In this document: positions 21,198 through 22,857 of the stretch, in pieces
Layout of the letters: the number at the start of each line of letters is the position of its first letter
Numbering within the stretch: position 1 is the first letter of the stretch
Assembly: GCA_910586755.1 (NCBI GenBank)
Contig: CAJUJM010000044.1
Coordinates: forward strand, 1 to 22,857
Direction: 5' to 3'
Origin: an uncultured Lachnospiraceae bacterium
GTDB lineage: Bacteria > Bacillota > Clostridia > Lachnospirales > Lachnospiraceae
DNA: 22,857 nt
Translations under genes and position numbers: made by a program
Notes under the pieces: model-generated
The model's database searches: none
Seen by the model: only the letters and a program-made list of their open reading frames with translations
Told to the model about the DNA's origin: nothing

Positions 21198-22205
21198 TTA
21201 CCTTAATTTAATTTTTTTCTTGATTATTACAAAAGTTCCTATTACATTTATGCAAAGTTTCAGATATTCACAAAGTATAGCTATGTAACTTCTCGACCAA
21301 TCCATGTAAATTGTCGACCAATCTGTGTAACTTCTCGACCAATCCCAGAGCCAATCCCAGAGGTCTTCGCTGAAAGGATGAGATCTGAAAACAATTAATA
21401 ATACAGCTCCCCCCATTGATAATAAGAAAATCCTACTTCTATTATTTTCTATTATAACAGTATGTATTAGCACCGAGATTAAACATCCAGCAAGCAATAA
21501 GAGAGATTCTCTAAAGTACCCTACTCTAATCCATCCACACCATTCGCATATAAGAATAAGAATTGTTAAAAGTTGAGTCAAATTTGATATTAATAATTTC
21601 CAATAATTTACTTGATTCTTATTTAATAAGATTTGCGTTATGGGATATAAATACATAACAGTAGTTGAAACCTCAGCCAAAAGGAGCTGCTTAATTTCCC
21701 CGATAATCCAATGCGAATAGATTATTTTTTCATTGATTAAAAGATTCCAGTTTATGAAAATTATTGTATGGTATATCAAAAAAAGTATTGAAACAGGAAC
21801 TACTGATACATTATATATTTTAGGAAACCATGTTAGATTCCACTCTTTTTTTGAAATATTTTTACTACTTACTTTTAATTTTTCTATATCCTTTTCAATT
21901 TCCACGGACACGGATTCAACACTTTTATATTTTAGTGGTATTGCTACATCCGTTCCAAATTCTGCACCGGAAGTTACAAATATTTTTTCATATGTATAAC
22001 TTTGTACACCTCTTGTCTGCCCGTCCTTACCTATGCAGGTAATTTTGACAGTTACTCTGTTCAGGATGTCCTTCCCATTATTACGAAGTTTCAGCTGTAA
22101 AACCTGTTCCGTCCCGTCCTTTAAAAGAATTGCTCCCTTTAATAGTCCGACCGGCTTTGTATTCTCCCGGCCAAACTCTATGACCTTTTTCACCTCATAT
22201 CCCAT
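21198..22205 (-). CDS. Membrane protein of unknown family with N-terminal soluble domain
   Basis: 335 residues. Residues about 1-110 form a beta-rich cytoplasmic or outer domain (GLLKGAILLKDGTEQVLQLK, ILNRVTVKITCIGKDG, VAIPLKYKSVESVSVEIEKD) that looks like an immunoglobulin-like sandwich. About five membrane helices follow, from about 130 to 275. Residues about 285-310 hold a tryptophan-rich repeat, DWSRSYT / DWSTIYM / DWSRSYI, from a 21-nt tandem repeat; a last helix follows, then a basic end. AAGGAG precedes the ATG by 9 nt. No known domain is recognised. AT-rich composition, unlike the first 17 kb, suggests transfer. Confidence 0.65.
   Translation of the reverse strand: MGYEVKKVIEFGRENTKPVGLLKGAILLKDGTEQVLQLKLRNNGKDILNRVTVKITCIGKDGQTRGVQSYTYEKIFVTSGAEFGTDVAIPLKYKSVESVSVEIEKDIEKLKVSSKNISKKEWNLTWFPKIYNVSVVPVSILFLIYHTIIFINWNLLINEKIIYSHWIIGEIKQLLLAEVSTTVMYLYPITQILLNKNQVNYWKLLISNLTQLLTILILICEWCGWIRVGYFRESLLLLAGCLISVLIHTVIIENNRSRIFLLSMGGAVLLIVFRSHPFSEDLWDWLWDWSRSYTDWSTIYMDWSRSYIAILCEYLKLCINVIGTFVIIKKKIKLR
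21282..21344 (-). repeat. 21-nt tandem repeat, three units, inside the membrane-protein gene
   Basis: Three contiguous 21-nt units (21282-21302, 21303-21323, 21324-21344), each coding seven residues beginning DWS. Units 1 and 3 are nearly identical and unit 2 is more diverged. The length is a multiple of three, so copy-number change would keep the frame. Confidence 0.8.
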
Positions 22206-22262
22206 ACGTGTCTAACTCCTTATAGATTTTTTGTAACATGCACTAAACATAAATTGTCCGAT

Positions 22263-22481
22263 TCAATGGCTATATTTCTCTTTTTCCTTTTCAAATTCCT
22301 CATACAGTTCTTTTTCTTTAAGTGAATCTTCCATATGTTCCCATATGGCTAAATAGGTATCGTCCATCTTTTTTTCAAATTGACAAGCGTACTCAACCAT
22401 TTTTTGAGAATTTCCATTTCTATAAGCCCGTTCAAATAAGTTGCTTATGTCTATCAAGTCCTTGTGCTTACTCATATCCAT
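22263..22481 (-). CDS. Small acidic coiled-coil protein, copy 1
   Basis: 72 residues, highly charged, mostly helical (LIDISNLFERAYRNGNSQKM, then SLKEKELYEEFEKEKEKYSH), no membrane helix or signal. GGAGAC lies about 8 nt before the ATG. It is first in an operon with the membrane protein (57 nt) and the small coiled-coil membrane protein. The first 133 nt of the gene are repeated identically, inverted, at 22725-22857. The function is unknown; a small helical regulator or adaptor is possible. Confidence 0.65.
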   Translation of the reverse strand: MDMSKHKDLIDISNLFERAYRNGNSQKMVEYACQFEKKMDDTYLAIWEHMEDSLKEKELYEEFEKEKEKYSH

Positions 22482-22857
22482 GTTCTTTTGTCTCCTATAA
22501 ATGATATATTTGAAATCCTTTCTTAAAAGGTATAGGTTTCGAGAAATAAAATTTTTATAAACTCCATTCCCTGGTTATGGTAATAATAGACAAAATAAAA
22601 GATTTTTTTGTTGTATTTAGGCTTGTCTTATGTAAAAATTATTATCAGTTATATTTTCTCAAAACTTATACCTTTTGAGAAATGAAAGGATTTCAAATAT
22701 ATCATTTATAGGAGACAGAAGAACATGGATATGAGTAAGCACAAGGACTTGATAGACATAAGCAACTTATTTGAACGGGCTTATAGAAATGGAAATTCTC
22801 AAAAAATGGTTGAGTACGCTTGTCAATTTGAAAAAAAGATGGACGATACCTATTTAG
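22349..22857. repeat. Inverted duplication (arms about 200 nt) around a 108-nt centre
   Basis: The left arm 22349-22546 and right arm 22655-22857 are inverted copies: the coding part is identical by eye to the window end, and the 5' leaders differ by a few bases and a 5-nt indel. The inner ends are 28-nt dyads (22519-22546 and 22655-22682), agreeing at about 25 of 28 positions when one is reverse-complemented. The centre (22547-22654) is AT-rich and gene-free. The right arm may extend beyond the window. Confidence 0.85.
22725..22857 (+). CDS. Small acidic coiled-coil protein, copy 2, partial (runs off the window)
   Basis: From ATG at 22725 the frame codes MDMSKHKDLIDISNLFERAY and on without a stop to the window end, the same 44 residues as the inverted copy at 22481. 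The leader has the same ribosome site (GGAGAC). Differences in the leader (A/G change, 5-nt indel) show it is a separate locus, not a mirrored read. Whether the rest matches or diverges cannot be seen. Confidence 0.7.
   Translation, partial: MDMSKHKDLIDISNLFERAYRNGNSQKMVEYACQFEKKMDDTYL

Overview
The window looks like chromosome of a low-to-mid GC Firmicute, most likely a gut Lachnospiraceae (Clostridium cluster XIVa). The evidence is AGGAGG-type ribosome sites, a YesMN-type ABC sugar locus, a two-gene ThrE exporter, a MoxR/DUF2201 pair, holin-like type I toxins and FDAEFY/YPDV-type secreted proteins. This placement comes from gene content, not from a database search.

Region 1 (1-2440, minus strand) is the start of a surface-polysaccharide operon: a priming sugar phosphotransferase, a membrane-anchored metallophosphoesterase with a TTG start, and a Wzz-like chain-length protein cut by the window edge. 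The priming transferase is blocked twice. A run of eight G shifts its frame. Its upstream region is a roughly 149-bp segment bounded by 22-nt inverted repeats (20 of 22 match) carrying a near-consensus promoter that points away from the operon. Inverting that segment on paper aims the promoter at the operon and gives the transferase an in-frame ATG. I read this as an undescribed phase-variable capsule switch in the OFF state.

Region 2 (2438-6500, minus) is a tightly overlapping operon: HAD phosphatase, two-subunit ThrE-type exporter, dihydroorotase and YjjG-like nucleotidase. The dihydroorotase contains an in-frame 144-bp insertion of a palindromic repeat between codons 3 and 4, so it carries a repeat-encoded 48-residue segment. 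A second, non-coding copy lies at 6946-7060.

Region 3 (6716-11154, minus) has a DUF378 membrane protein and an LRR / VWA-metallopeptidase-like / MoxR-type AAA+ cluster.

Region 4 (11223-17720) is a decaying carbohydrate locus: sulfatase (plus strand) and, on the minus strand, lipoprotein sugar-binding protein, two permeases, YesM kinase and YesN regulator. The sulfatase and regulator have both lost their 3' halves at one tail-to-tail junction, and the binding protein has an in-frame TGA.

Region 5 (17781-19763) has an XRE regulator divergent from two secreted proteins, with nested dyads between them.

Region 6 (19800-22857) looks mobile: two tandem type I toxin-antitoxin modules with matching promoters and covarying antisense terminators, a tRNA 3'-end remnant that looks like an attachment site, three helically phased TGTCTAC repeats, a small operon of unknown membrane proteins, and a near-perfect inverted duplication of a small gene at the window end. 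That duplication is centred on a second pair of 28-nt dyad sites with the same 10-8-10 layout as the capsule switch.
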